From positions 186,001 to 250,000 of the forward strand of contig NZ_PDZL01000003.1 in NCBI RefSeq assembly GCF_002735705.1: a stretch of 64,000 nt of DNA. Reading direction: 5' to 3'. Origin of the DNA: Janthinobacterium sp. BJB426 (GTDB lineage Bacteria; Pseudomonadota; Gammaproteobacteria; Burkholderiales; Burkholderiaceae_D). The stretch's first letter is position 1, and each line of letters begins with the position of its first letter. The notes under the pieces were generated by a model. That model was not told the DNA's origin. It saw only the letters and a list, made by a program, of their open reading frames with translations, and did no database searches. Made by a program: the position numbers and the translations under genes. Shown in pieces: positions 1 through 7,722 of this stretch.

Positions 1-754
1 AACTGAAATGGTTGTCGAGCAAGTGCGCATCGACGCTCAGGGTGCGCGGCGTGCCGTTGTTGGCGCGAATCAAGGGTTCCGGATGGATGCCCGTGTCGAT
101 CACCGTGTGCAAGCCAAACTGCTGCGCCAGCTGGGCGGCCGAGGCGCCTTTCAGGAAAATGGCGTCCACCTCGCCCCGTAGCAGTCCCAGTAGTTCCGGG
201 CTTTGCCCGCCCCGCCGCGCGCCGCTGAACAGGTTCGTTGCCGCGCCCTTCTCCGGCGCCGCCTCGCTCTGGCCCGTGTTGACCACATAATCGACCAGTT
301 CTACATCGGACACGGCCAGCCCTTCCAGGCTCAGCGCATTTTCCAGCCCGCGCAAGGCTTGCGCGCGCGCAAAATCGATCTGCGCCTTGGCCCACAATGG
401 CAAGCCGAAACGCCGCCCCTTCAAGTCGCGCACCGTCTGGATGCCGCTGCCGGGCAAGGTCAATATCAGCTGCGTCTCATCCGACCACGACAGGCCGATC
501 ACGCGCGTCTCGCGTCCCGCCGCGCGCGCCCACAGGGCGGGAATATTGCCGCCGTGACGCACGGAATTTTGCAGGGTATGGTCAAAATGCGATTCGCGCA
601 CGGCTTCCTGCTCCGATTCGCGCAAGGAGCGCAGGCTGGTGCCGTCGGCGCGCAGGGCTTCTTCCAGCCAGCCCTGCTGCAGAGAAATTCCTAAGCCCGT
701 CGGGACGGGGCAGCGCGTGTACCACAGGGTGTCGAGTACGTTGTTATTGCTCAT
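1..754 (-). CDS. DszB-family sulfinate desulfinase-like protein (3' part missing)
   Basis: Translation from the ATG at 754 gives about 251 residues before the window edge, so the C-terminus is missing. The fold is that of sulfonate/nitrate periplasmic-binding proteins, but there is no signal peptide. The N-terminus carries WYTRCPVPT, which lines up with the active-site region of Rhodococcus DszB (2'-hydroxybiphenyl-2-sulfinate desulfinase). Cys15, His56 and Arg66 fall where DszB has Cys27, His60 and Arg70, with the same 10-residue His-Arg spacing. That favours a cytoplasmic enzyme releasing sulfite from a sulfinate over a binding protein. It is the last visible gene of the leftward operon, 39 bp after the ABC ATPase. 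A paralogue lies at 6621-7673. The substrate is unknown. Confidence 0.75.
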   Translation of the reverse strand, partial: MSNNNVLDTLWYTRCPVPTGLGISLQQGWLEEALRADGTSLRSLRESEQEAVRESHFDHTLQNSVRHGGNIPALWARAAGRETRVIGLSWSDETQLILTLPGSGIQTVRDLKGRRFGLPLWAKAQIDFARAQALRGLENALSLEGLAVSDVELVDYVVNTGQSEAAPEKGAATNLFSGARRGGQSPELLGLLRGEVDAIFLKGASAAQLAQQFGLHTVIDTGIHPEPLIRANNGTPRTLSVDAHLLDNHFS

Positions 755-793
755 CTTGTATCTCCAGAGTGGGTGGACCGGTCAAAAAGGAAA

Positions 794-1675
794 CTACAGC
801 GCCATCCTGCGCGCCCATTCATTGCCATCCCACAAGCTGCTGGGGTGTTCTTCCTGCGCCACGGGTGCATGCGATTCGTCCAGATCGCTGAAATCCGCAT
901 GCAAACCGTCGCGGATGGACACAAAACCGGGCGAACCGCGTTGACGCGGGTGGGCCAGCGGCACGTCCTGCACCCGGCGCACCTTGCCCGGACGAGCATC
1001 GAGCACGACGATGCGGTCGGCCAGGTAGACGGCTTCATCGATGTCATGCGTGACCATCACCATGGTGATGCCCTCGTCCTGCCACAAGCGACGCAGTTCC
1101 TGCTGCAAACGCAAGCGGGTCAGCGCGTCGAGCGCACCCAACGGCTCGTCCAGCAGCAGCACGTCGGGCCGCCCCACGAGGGCGCGGGCAATCGCGGCCC
1201 GCTGCGACATGCCGCCCGATAACTGATGCGGGTAAGCATCCGCATAGCCGTCGAGGCCCACGCGCGTGATTTCCGCCGCCACGCGCGCGTCGCGCTCGGC
1301 CAGCGGCACCTTGGTATTGCTGAAAGCCACGGCCACGTTCTGCTGCACCGTCAACCACGGAAACAGGCGGTGGTCCTGGAATACGAGGCCCCGGCGCAGG
1401 TCCGTGCCACGGATGGGCACGCCATCGTGCAGCAGCAAGCCCGTGTAATCGGTGTCCAGGCCCGCCAGCAGGCGCAGCAAGGTGGACTTGCCGCAACCGG
1501 ACGCGCCAACGATGGCGACGAATTCGCCGGGGACGATGGTCAGCGAAATATCGTCGAGCACGGGCAGCGGCGCGCCTTTCAGCGAAAACGACTTGCTCAC
1601 GTGCTGCACTTGCAAGCCGCCGCTCAGGTGCTGCTTTTGCGGCGACAAGGCCGAGGGGGAAACGAAATCATTCAT
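794..1675 (-). CDS. ABC transporter ATP-binding protein, sulfonate/taurine type (SsuB/TauB-like)
   Basis: This 293-residue protein is the nucleotide-binding subunit that would power the two permeases upstream. It shows Walker A GASGCGKST at about 57-65, the Q-loop glutamine in VFQDH near 100, the signature LSGGM at 152-156, Walker B VLLLDEP near 172-178 and the H-loop in VTHD near 210. The Walker/Q-loop context (RGLVFQDHRLFPWLTV) is typical of the SsuB/TauB/NrtD group. The start overlaps the end of the MFS gene by 4 bp, so the two are probably translationally coupled. Family assignment is firm. The actual cargo (sulfonate, sulfinate or other) is inferred from the desulfurisation neighbours. 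Confidence 0.92.
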   Translation of the reverse strand: MNDFVSPSALSPQKQHLSGGLQVQHVSKSFSLKGAPLPVLDDISLTIVPGEFVAIVGASGCGKSTLLRLLAGLDTDYTGLLLHDGVPIRGTDLRRGLVFQDHRLFPWLTVQQNVAVAFSNTKVPLAERDARVAAEITRVGLDGYADAYPHQLSGGMSQRAAIARALVGRPDVLLLDEPLGALDALTRLRLQQELRRLWQDEGITMVMVTHDIDEAVYLADRIVVLDARPGKVRRVQDVPLAHPRQRGSPGFVSIRDGLHADFSDLDESHAPVAQEEHPSSLWDGNEWARRMAL

Positions 1676-2937
1676 GGCGCACTCTCTGCGGTGGGGGCGA
1701 GGGAAGGAATGGCGGCGGGCGGCGCCCGGCGCAGCCAGCGGCTGCCGTGGAACACCAGCCAGGCGGCCAGCCAGGGAAATAACCAGATCAGAAACACATT
1801 GCGCAGCCCCGTCAGGTCGGCCAGGCGTCCCGCCGCCAGCGCGCCAACCGTGCCGCCCACCATGCCGAACAGGGTCAAATGGGCGGAAACGCGGGCCTTG
1901 TCGACTGGCGCGCGGGCGATATTGTCTGTATTGACGAGGTTATTCACGCCCAGGCCCAGGCCCAGCAGCACGGAGGCAGCCAGGTAGGCGATGCTGTTTG
2001 GCCACAGGCCGAGGATTAGCAAAGCCGCCATGATGGCAAGGTGCGCGCCGCCATACAATTGCTCGCGATAGCGGCTGGCCAGCACGAAGCGCCCCAGGAA
2101 CAGCAGCACGAGCACGCAGCTGAGTCCCTGCACGGCCATCAGCCAGACGGAGTGATGCGCAGGCCAGTGCAGCACGCGGATGGCCAGCAGGATGGAAAAC
2201 ACGCCCACGCTGGACGCCGTGAAGCTGGCGAGGATTTCGAACAGGTAAGTCACGCGCACGATGGGCAGGCGCAGCAGTTCGCGCAGGCTGGCCGCACCGG
2301 GCAGCAAGGCTTGGCCATCCAGCTTGCGCGGCGCCGTATTGCTGGGCAACACTTGCCAGCCCAGCACGGCCAGAATGGCGAACATGAGGGCGGAGATCAA
2401 AAAGCCCGCCTTCAGGCCCAGCTGCGCGATCAGGTAATTGCCACACAGGGGACCAAGAAATTGCATGCCGAGGATCAAGGTTCCCTTGTACCAGCCAGCC
2501 TTGCCCTGCCCCAGTTCCGGCAGGCGCACAAGGAAGACCGTGCTCATGGCCACGATGCGCAGGGAGATGCACAGGCCGACGAGAAACATCAGCAAAGCCA
2601 CCCATTGCCAGCCGGGCAGCCACGGCAGCACGCAGAACGCCAGTGCCAGGCTCAGGCTGACGCCTGCATACAGATGCTTCGGGTTGCCGCGCGACAAGAT
2701 GTAGCCGGCCGGTATGGTGCCCAGCGCCATGGCCAGGGTTTCCGCGCTGCTGATCGCAGCTAGCTGGAAATTGCTCACGTGCAGATGCAAGCCCAGCAAG
2801 GTGGCCAGCACCTTGTTCATGCCGATGGTCACGCCCGACAGCAGGGTCAGGCCGATAAAGCGCAGCAGAAAGGCGCGCAGCTCCCCTTCGCGGGCGCTGA
2901 CTGCCGCGTCTGGCTGGAATGGCAACGATTCACTCAC
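1672..2937 (-). CDS. MFS transporter inside the sulfonate ABC operon
   Basis: The 421-residue protein has about 12 hydrophobic segments and no signal peptide, consistent with an inner-membrane major facilitator. It overlaps the ATPase gene by 4 bp and the permease gene upstream by 8 bp, so it is an integral operon member. A secondary carrier inserted between the permeases and the ATPase of an ABC importer is unusual. It may import a second substrate, or export a desulfurised carbon skeleton or excess sulfite; neither is shown by the sequence. The subfamily was not recognised. The second half has a conserved MFS-like stretch, TDNIARAPVDKARVSAHLT, around a predicted loop. Confidence 0.85.
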   Translation of the reverse strand: MSESLPFQPDAAVSAREGELRAFLLRFIGLTLLSGVTIGMNKVLATLLGLHLHVSNFQLAAISSAETLAMALGTIPAGYILSRGNPKHLYAGVSLSLALAFCVLPWLPGWQWVALLMFLVGLCISLRIVAMSTVFLVRLPELGQGKAGWYKGTLILGMQFLGPLCGNYLIAQLGLKAGFLISALMFAILAVLGWQVLPSNTAPRKLDGQALLPGAASLRELLRLPIVRVTYLFEILASFTASSVGVFSILLAIRVLHWPAHHSVWLMAVQGLSCVLVLLFLGRFVLASRYREQLYGGAHLAIMAALLILGLWPNSIAYLAASVLLGLGLGVNNLVNTDNIARAPVDKARVSAHLTLFGMVGGTVGALAAGRLADLTGLRNVFLIWLFPWLAAWLVFHGSRWLRRAPPAAIPSLAPTAESAP

Positions 2938-3694
2938 TGCTGCGCCCCTTCACCAGCAAACGCGCCAGCCGCGCAAACGCCACGTTCATCGCTTGTGCCA
3001 GCAAGGCGATCACGAGCACGGCCAGCAGGACGACGTCCATGCGGCCCGACACCTCGCCATTGAGCAGCAATGAACCCATGCCGGGGCCGGCAGAGAACAG
3101 CAGTTCGCCGCCCAGGCACGCGAGCCAGGCAAATGCCAGCGCATGCGTGACACCCGTGACGATGGCCGGCATGGCGCCCGGCAGCAAGATTTGGCGCAGG
3201 GTCTGCCAGCGCGTCAGGGTCAGCACCTGCCCCACTTCGCGCAATCGTCCTTCCACCTGGCGCATGCCCGCATAGGTGTTGAGCACGGTCGGATAAAAGG
3301 CCGCGATGGCGATCACCAGCAGCTTGGCGCCGTCGCCATTGCCCACCCACAGTCCCAGCAGGGGGATCAGACCCAGCAACGGAACTTGGCGGATGCTGTG
3401 GAACAACGGGCCGATCAATCTGTCCGCCAGCGGCGACTGCGCCATCAGCGCACCCGTGACGATGCCGGCGCTGCCGCCCAGCAGCAAGCCGGCCAGGGTA
3501 CGGCCCAGACTGGCGCGCAAATGCACCCACAGTTCGCCCGTCAACACCAGATCGCGCAGGCTGTGCGCCAGGTCGCCCAGCGACACGAAGATATATGCGG
3601 CCGCCGCGCCCTGACCGGAGGCCCATTGCCAGGCGCCCAGCAAGGCCAGCGGCAGCAGCGCGCCCTTGATGATCTGGATCAAACGTTGTTTCAT
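2930..3694 (-). CDS. ABC transporter permease, SsuC/TauC type (second permease)
   Basis: This 254-residue protein has about six membrane segments and a BPD_transp_1 architecture. The cytoplasmic coupling loop that contacts the ATPase is visible as the EAA-like segment ending LPGAMPAIVTG. It overlaps the preceding permease gene by 4 bp and the MFS gene by 8 bp. Two different SsuC-like permeases in one operon suggest a heterodimeric channel, whereas the classical Ssu system uses one permease gene. Export of the substrate is not expected, because a binding protein is encoded just upstream. Confidence 0.9.
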   Translation of the reverse strand: MKQRLIQIIKGALLPLALLGAWQWASGQGAAAAYIFVSLGDLAHSLRDLVLTGELWVHLRASLGRTLAGLLLGGSAGIVTGALMAQSPLADRLIGPLFHSIRQVPLLGLIPLLGLWVGNGDGAKLLVIAIAAFYPTVLNTYAGMRQVEGRLREVGQVLTLTRWQTLRQILLPGAMPAIVTGVTHALAFAWLACLGGELLFSAGPGMGSLLLNGEVSGRMDVVLLAVLVIALLAQAMNVAFARLARLLVKGRSSE

Positions 3695-4533
3695 ATGGAC
3701 TCCCCATTACGCTTCCAGCGCATCAGCCGCGCTTCCAGCGCATGGCATAGCCGGTCCAGGCCAAAGCCGATCACGCCCGTCAGCACCACGCCCACCATCA
3801 CCACGTCGAGGCGGAACATTTGCCGGCCCATTTCCATCATCTGGCCCAGGCCGCTGTCGGCGGCCAGCAATTCCGCGCCCACCAGCACCATCCACGAGCG
3901 CGACAGGGCGATGCGCATGCCCGTCAACGCGGCCGGCACGATGGCGGGCAGGACGATCAGGCGGATGCGCTGCCAGCGCGAGAAGCAATACACTTGCGCC
4001 ACCTCAAAATAGCGTTGCGACAGGTTGCGGATGGCGTCATGCACGGCCAGCGCGACGATAAAGAAACTGGCCTTGGCCACGATAAACACCTTGAAGCTCT
4101 CACCTATGCCAAACAGCAAGATAAACAGGGGGATCAAGGCCACCGTGGGCAGCTGGCGCAAGACATTGAAGGTGGGGTCGACATAGCTGCGCAAGCCAGG
4201 CGACAGCCCCAGCACGACGCCAAACGCCAGGCCCGCGCTGGCGCCCAGGCCGAAGCCGGCCAGCAGGCGGAATAGGCTGATGCCCAGGTGCTGGCCCAGT
4301 TCGCCGCTGTCGGCCAGGTCACGGGCCGTCAGCAGCACTTGCCAGGGCGACATCAAGATGTGCGCAGGCATCCACTCGAACGTGGTGGCGGCCGTCCACA
4401 GCAGCAGCAAGGCCAGCGGCGATGCCCACACGGACCAGCGTGAGCGTATAAAGCGCTGCAGCCAGGGCACAGCGGCGGCGCGCACTGGCGCAGAGGCGCG
4501 CGGCAAGGCGATGGCGTTGACAAGAGTATTCAT
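3691..4533 (-). CDS. ABC transporter permease, SsuC/TauC type (first permease)
   Basis: The protein has 280 residues with about six transmembrane helices and a basic, Pro/Arg-rich N-terminus before the first helix (SPLALLLLWTAATTF). The EAA-type coupling loop ends in LPAIVPAALTG. It follows the binding-protein gene by 10 bp and overlaps the second permease by 4 bp. It most likely pairs with that second permease to form the channel of a sulfonate-family importer. Family membership is clear; substrate specificity resides in the binding protein and is not known. Confidence 0.9.
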   Translation of the reverse strand: MNTLVNAIALPRASAPVRAAAVPWLQRFIRSRWSVWASPLALLLLWTAATTFEWMPAHILMSPWQVLLTARDLADSGELGQHLGISLFRLLAGFGLGASAGLAFGVVLGLSPGLRSYVDPTFNVLRQLPTVALIPLFILLFGIGESFKVFIVAKASFFIVALAVHDAIRNLSQRYFEVAQVYCFSRWQRIRLIVLPAIVPAALTGMRIALSRSWMVLVGAELLAADSGLGQMMEMGRQMFRLDVVMVGVVLTGVIGFGLDRLCHALEARLMRWKRNGESI

Positions 4534-4543
4534 ATGCCCCCCG

Positions 4544-5623
4544 TCATGGCGACCAGTAAGTTTGCAGCTTCAGCTGCGCCAGCGCCTGGTTGACGAACTG
4601 GGGCGCGAACAGGCTGTCGACTTGCAGGGGCCGCCCGATCAGGCCCGCGCTCTTCGCATATGCCGCCTCGCCCACGTAGTGCTGGCGCAGGCTGGCCGTA
4701 AACAAGGGCGACCAGCGCGCCTGCCATGGCGTATGGTCGCCCGCCAGTTCGCGCCGCACGACGCTTTCCACCTGGCCCGCCGCGGCCTCGGTGCGCACGT
4801 ATTCGTCTTCGCCGCCAGCGCCAGCAGCCCGGTGGTGCTCGCGCACATACGCCGTCACCACCAGCTGGGCCAGTTGCGGATAGCTTTTCAGGAAACCGCT
4901 GTCGGCCCACAGTTCGGCGCGCATCTTCCAGTCCTGCGGCGGCGCCTTGCTGGCCCAGATGATCTTGCCCACCTTTTTATCTTCCAGCAGGAAGGCGTCG
5001 CTGAGCGTAAAGAAAGCGTCGGCGCCGCCCGTCGCCACGGCCGCCGCACCGGCCTGCGGATTGAGATTGAGGATCTTGACGTCGCGCAAGCTCATGCCGT
5101 TCGCTTCCAGCAGGCGGGCAAACGGGTATTCCCACGGCCGGCCCCGGTGCAGGGCGACCTTCTTGCCCTTCAAATCCTTGATCGACCTGGCCGTGGAACC
5201 GTTCGGCACCACCAGATAGGTATTGTTGGCGCTGCCGCCCGGCAAAATCAGCCGCGTCGTCAAGCCCGAGGCATTGGCGATAATCGATGGCAGATCGCCA
5301 TACTGGGCCAGGTCGATCGAACGGTTGGCAAATGCCTCGTTGACTTGCGTGGCCACGGAATTGGTCGTGACGGGCACCCATTCCAGCTTCACGCCCAGCT
5401 TGCCCAGTTCGGCCGCCAGCCAGCCCGTTGATGCCACCTGGGCAGCCGAGCCGGCAAACACGGTCTTGCCGGACGGCGCCGTGCGTGCCACGACGGCGAT
5501 GCGTACGGCGGCCGGCAGAGGCTCGGCGGCGGCCGCCAGCGCGATGGCGGGTGCCAGCAGGCTGACCGCCACGGCGGCGGCGAATGCTTTGCGCCAGCTC
5601 AAACGTAAGAATTTCAATGACAT
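4544..5623 (-). CDS. periplasmic sulfonate-type substrate-binding protein (SsuA-like)
   Basis: This 359-residue protein begins with a basic stretch and a hydrophobic core ending ALAAAAEP, a clear Sec signal peptide. The mature part has the binding-protein pattern of the SsuA/TauA family: a glycine-rich ligand loop and the segment DLKGKKVALHRG, followed by a second lobe. It would capture the substrate in the periplasm and hand it to the two permeases downstream. Unlike the two DszB-like proteins in this locus it has no CPVP motif, so binding protein and enzymes can be told apart. The segment near residues 265-280 (RAAGAGGEDEY) is odd for the family and could reflect local frame changes or simple divergence. 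Confidence 0.88.
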   Translation of the reverse strand: MSLKFLRLSWRKAFAAAVAVSLLAPAIALAAAAEPLPAAVRIAVVARTAPSGKTVFAGSAAQVASTGWLAAELGKLGVKLEWVPVTTNSVATQVNEAFANRSIDLAQYGDLPSIIANASGLTTRLILPGGSANNTYLVVPNGSTARSIKDLKGKKVALHRGRPWEYPFARLLEANGMSLRDVKILNLNPQAGAAAVATGGADAFFTLSDAFLLEDKKVGKIIWASKAPPQDWKMRAELWADSGFLKSYPQLAQLVVTAYVREHHRAAGAGGEDEYVRTEAAAGQVESVVRRELAGDHTPWQARWSPLFTASLRQHYVGEAAYAKSAGLIGRPLQVDSLFAPQFVNQALAQLKLQTYWSP

Positions 5624-5645
5624 TGCGGGCCTGTTCGTGAAAGGG

Positions 5646-6395
5646 TTACACCAGGTCGGTGGCGGGCAGCAGCGACAGCGCGCGCGCCGTGTCGATCAGC
5701 TTGCTCATCTTCCATTGCTGCAGCAGCACGCCGGGGCCGAAATCGCGCGAACCGCCGATGGCTTCGGCCGCGATCTGGATCTTCGCGCCCTCTTCCAGCA
5801 GCAGGATGAACTCGGCCAGCTTCAGCAAGCCCTGCTTGCCCCACACGGTGGCGCCGCCGTTCGCTTCCAGGATGGCCGTCGCATGCGTGTTGCGGGCGAT
5901 TTCGCCGAGGATGAAATCGACTTCCGGCTGGCGGCGGTCGATATAGATGGGGATTTCGCGCACCAGCTGGTAGCGCTGCACGGGCACGTAGCGGATCGGC
6001 AGGGTGCGGTGCGTCTGCGCCCACGCGCCCAGCGACGGCGAGTGCACGTGCGAGATCGACGTGACCTCAGGCCGCTCGCGGAACAGTTTTAAGTAGCGCG
6101 CGCCGCCGTTGTTCGCATCGCCCACGAGCACCGTGCCGTCCAGCGCCAGCACCGCCGCCTTCAGGGGCTGACCACGGCGGAACGGGCCCGGATCGTTGAC
6201 CACCACGACCTTGTCGCCGCCGGGCGTGCGCTCGACGAAGCCCACCGTGCCATTGGCCGTCAGGCTGCCCGTTTCGCGCAAGCCGTCGAAGGCCGTCTGC
6301 GCATCGCGGCGCACCTGCTCCACGAAGGCCAGTTCGGCCGCCGTCAACTCCTGCACCTGTACTTGTTGTGCTTCCGCTTGTGCCACGTCCGTCAT
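5646..6395 (-). CDS. class II aldolase/adducin family protein
   Basis: The ATG at 6395 is preceded by GGAG at a good distance, so it is preferred over the in-frame ATG at 6407; this gives 249 residues. The sequence has the class II aldolase fold, with an HVHSPSLGAW segment supplying metal-binding histidines and HATAILEANGGATVWG as the second ligand region. Family members use a divalent metal to cleave or epimerise hydroxylated substrates, often phosphorylated ones. It is the first gene of the sulfonate operon and sits 40 nt behind a sigma-54 promoter. A role in processing the carbon skeleton after desulfurisation is possible but not shown. Confidence 0.85.
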   Translation of the reverse strand: MTDVAQAEAQQVQVQELTAAELAFVEQVRRDAQTAFDGLRETGSLTANGTVGFVERTPGGDKVVVVNDPGPFRRGQPLKAAVLALDGTVLVGDANNGGARYLKLFRERPEVTSISHVHSPSLGAWAQTHRTLPIRYVPVQRYQLVREIPIYIDRRQPEVDFILGEIARNTHATAILEANGGATVWGKQGLLKLAEFILLLEEGAKIQIAAEAIGGSRDFGPGVLLQQWKMSKLIDTARALSLLPATDLV

Positions 6396-6447
6396 GTCAT
6401 GCTCCATTTGCTTGGGTTGGAATACGGGTCAGTCATGCCTCTACGTT

Positions 6448-6463
6448 TGCAAGACGCGTGCCA
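6448..6463 (-). promoter_or_regulatory. sigma-54 (-24/-12) promoter for the aldolase/ABC operon
   Basis: Read on the minus strand the site is TGGCACGCGTCTTGCA, a full match to the sigma-54 consensus TGGCAC-N5-TTGCA with GG-N10-GC spacing. The predicted start of transcription is near 6437, about 40 nt upstream of the ATG at 6395. Confidence 0.85.
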
Positions 6464-6490
6464 GCGCCAGCGCCGCAAAAATGGTGGGCT

Positions 6491-6531
6491 GCTGCTGCCT
6501 GCGCAACAGCGGCTGCTGGCGTGGCAGCAGC
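6491..6531. promoter_or_regulatory. paired upstream activator sites between divergent sigma-54 promoters
   Basis: Two 20-bp imperfect dyads, GCTGCTGCCTGCGCAACAGC (6491-6510) and GCTGCTGGCGTGGCAGCAGC (6512-6531), stand 21 bp apart centre to centre, two helical turns. They lie between the divergent promoters at 6448-6463 and 6571-6586. Related dyads lie upstream of the other two sigma-54 promoters of the locus. The likely ligand is the local sigma-54 activator; that is an inference. Confidence 0.65.
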
Positions 6532-6570
6532 GTTGTCGCCACGCGCTGTCGTCAAGCCAGCACGCGGCGC

Positions 6571-6586
6571 GGGCACGTTTCCTGCA
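6571..6586 (+). promoter_or_regulatory. sigma-54 (-24/-12) promoter for the second DszB-like gene
   Basis: GGGCACGTTTCCTGCA has GG at 6572-6573 and GC at 6584-6585, exact GG-N10-GC spacing. Transcription would begin near 6597, 24 nt before the ATG at 6621. Confidence 0.75.
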
Positions 6587-6620
6587 CGGTTCCAGGCTCC
6601 ACCCACCACGAAGGAATCCC

Positions 6621-7673
6621 ATGACTACCGCACCATCTCCCGCCGTCGATACCGTCTGGTTCACGCGCTGCCCCGTGCCCACGGCCACGGGCCTGGCCTA
6701 TAAACTGGGCTGGCTGGACGAGGAATTCGCCCGCGACGGCATCGCGTTAAAGTCCCTGCAGGAAGTGGGCGGCGAACTGGCGCGCCACCATTACGACCAC
6801 GGCCTGTCCACGCTCGTGCGCGAAGGGGGCAACCTGCTGGCCCTGCCGGCGCGCGCGCAAGGGGCACCCACGCGCCTGATCGGCCTGACCTGGATCGACG
6901 AATGGCAAGCCATCCTCGTGCGCCCAGGTTCCGGCATCACGACGCCGGCGCAGCTGCAGGGCAAGCGCCTGGCGCTGCCCGTGTTCCGCGCCGAGGACTT
7001 GCGCGAGAACCGGCGCGGACGCAGCATTGCGCGCGGCATGAGCCTGGCCGGCTACAAGGGCGTGCTGGCGTCGGCCGGCCTCACGCTCGACGACGTGCAG
7101 CTGGTGGAAGTGGGGGCCGACGCCCAGGCATCGGCCAATCTGGGGGCGGGCCTGTGGCAAGGCATCGCGCCGCTGCTGCGCGGCGAAGTCGATGCCGTCT
7201 ACGTGAAAGGCGCGGCAGCGGCCGAAGCGGCGCGCGCGGCGGGACTGGAAGTGGGCATCGACATCGACGCCCTGCCCGACCGGCGCTTCCGCGTGAACAA
7301 CGGCACGCCGCGCCCGATCACCGTGCATGCATCCATGCTGGAACAGCATTTCGAGCTGGTCGTGCGCTTTTTGACGCAAACCCTGCGCGCCGCCCACTGG
7401 GCCCGCAACCACCATGCCGACGTGCTCGCCATCTTGCAGGACGAAACGCGGGCCGGCGCCGAAGCCGTGGCCGAAGCCTACCGTGATGGTTTTCATTTGA
7501 CCCTGGCGCCCGACCTGTCCGACGAGAAGGTGGCGCTGTTCCGCCAGCAGAAGGATTTCCAGCTGCAGCACGGTTTCCTCGACCGCGACGTGGATATCGA
7601 GCGCTGGATCGATCGCAGGCCTTTGGAGGAGGCACAGCGGCGCCTGGAGGCATTGCTGCTGCAGGCAGCTTAA
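6621..7673 (+). CDS. DszB-family sulfinate desulfinase-like protein
   Basis: The 350-residue protein starts at an ATG preceded by AAGGA and has no signal peptide, so it should be cytoplasmic. Length is close to DszB (365). WFTRCPVPT near the N-terminus corresponds to the DszB nucleophile region. Cys17, His57 and Arg67 align with DszB Cys27, His60 and Arg70, and the LKGRR-like segment appears as LQGKRLALPVF. HWARNHHADV near the C-terminus resembles LWARDHSDAV of DszB. The reaction predicted from the family is hydrolysis of a sulfinate to sulfite plus the desulfonated product. Databases often label such proteins as ABC substrate-binding proteins, which is the main alternative. It has its own sigma-54 promoter and ends at a strong terminator. 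Confidence 0.8.
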   Translation: MTTAPSPAVDTVWFTRCPVPTATGLAYKLGWLDEEFARDGIALKSLQEVGGELARHHYDHGLSTLVREGGNLLALPARAQGAPTRLIGLTWIDEWQAILVRPGSGITTPAQLQGKRLALPVFRAEDLRENRRGRSIARGMSLAGYKGVLASAGLTLDDVQLVEVGADAQASANLGAGLWQGIAPLLRGEVDAVYVKGAAAAEAARAAGLEVGIDIDALPDRRFRVNNGTPRPITVHASMLEQHFELVVRFLTQTLRAAHWARNHHADVLAILQDETRAGAEAVAEAYRDGFHLTLAPDLSDEKVALFRQQKDFQLQHGFLDRDVDIERWIDRRPLEEAQRRLEALLLQAA

Positions 7674-7678
7674 ATGAG

Positions 7679-7705
7679 AAGGCCGGCGCAAGCGCCGGCC
7701 TTTCT
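7679..7705. terminator. bidirectional rho-independent terminator
   Basis: An 11-bp stem (AAGGCCGGCGC / GCGCCGGCCTT) with a two-base loop lies between the convergent DszB-like and TonB receptor genes, with short T runs on both sides. Confidence 0.8.
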
Positions 7706-7722
7706 GCATCAGGCAATCAGGG

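Noticed and set aside
4790..4860. A frameshift in the SsuA-like binding protein
   Set aside because: The odd RAAGAGGEDEY segment raised the question, but the frame continues with plausible sequence on both sides, so divergence is the simpler reading.
6484..6531. GCTGCTG/CAGCAG runs as a simple trinucleotide repeat
   Set aside because: The runs are organised as dyads with fixed 20-bp length and recur at the other sigma-54 promoters, so a binding site explains them better.
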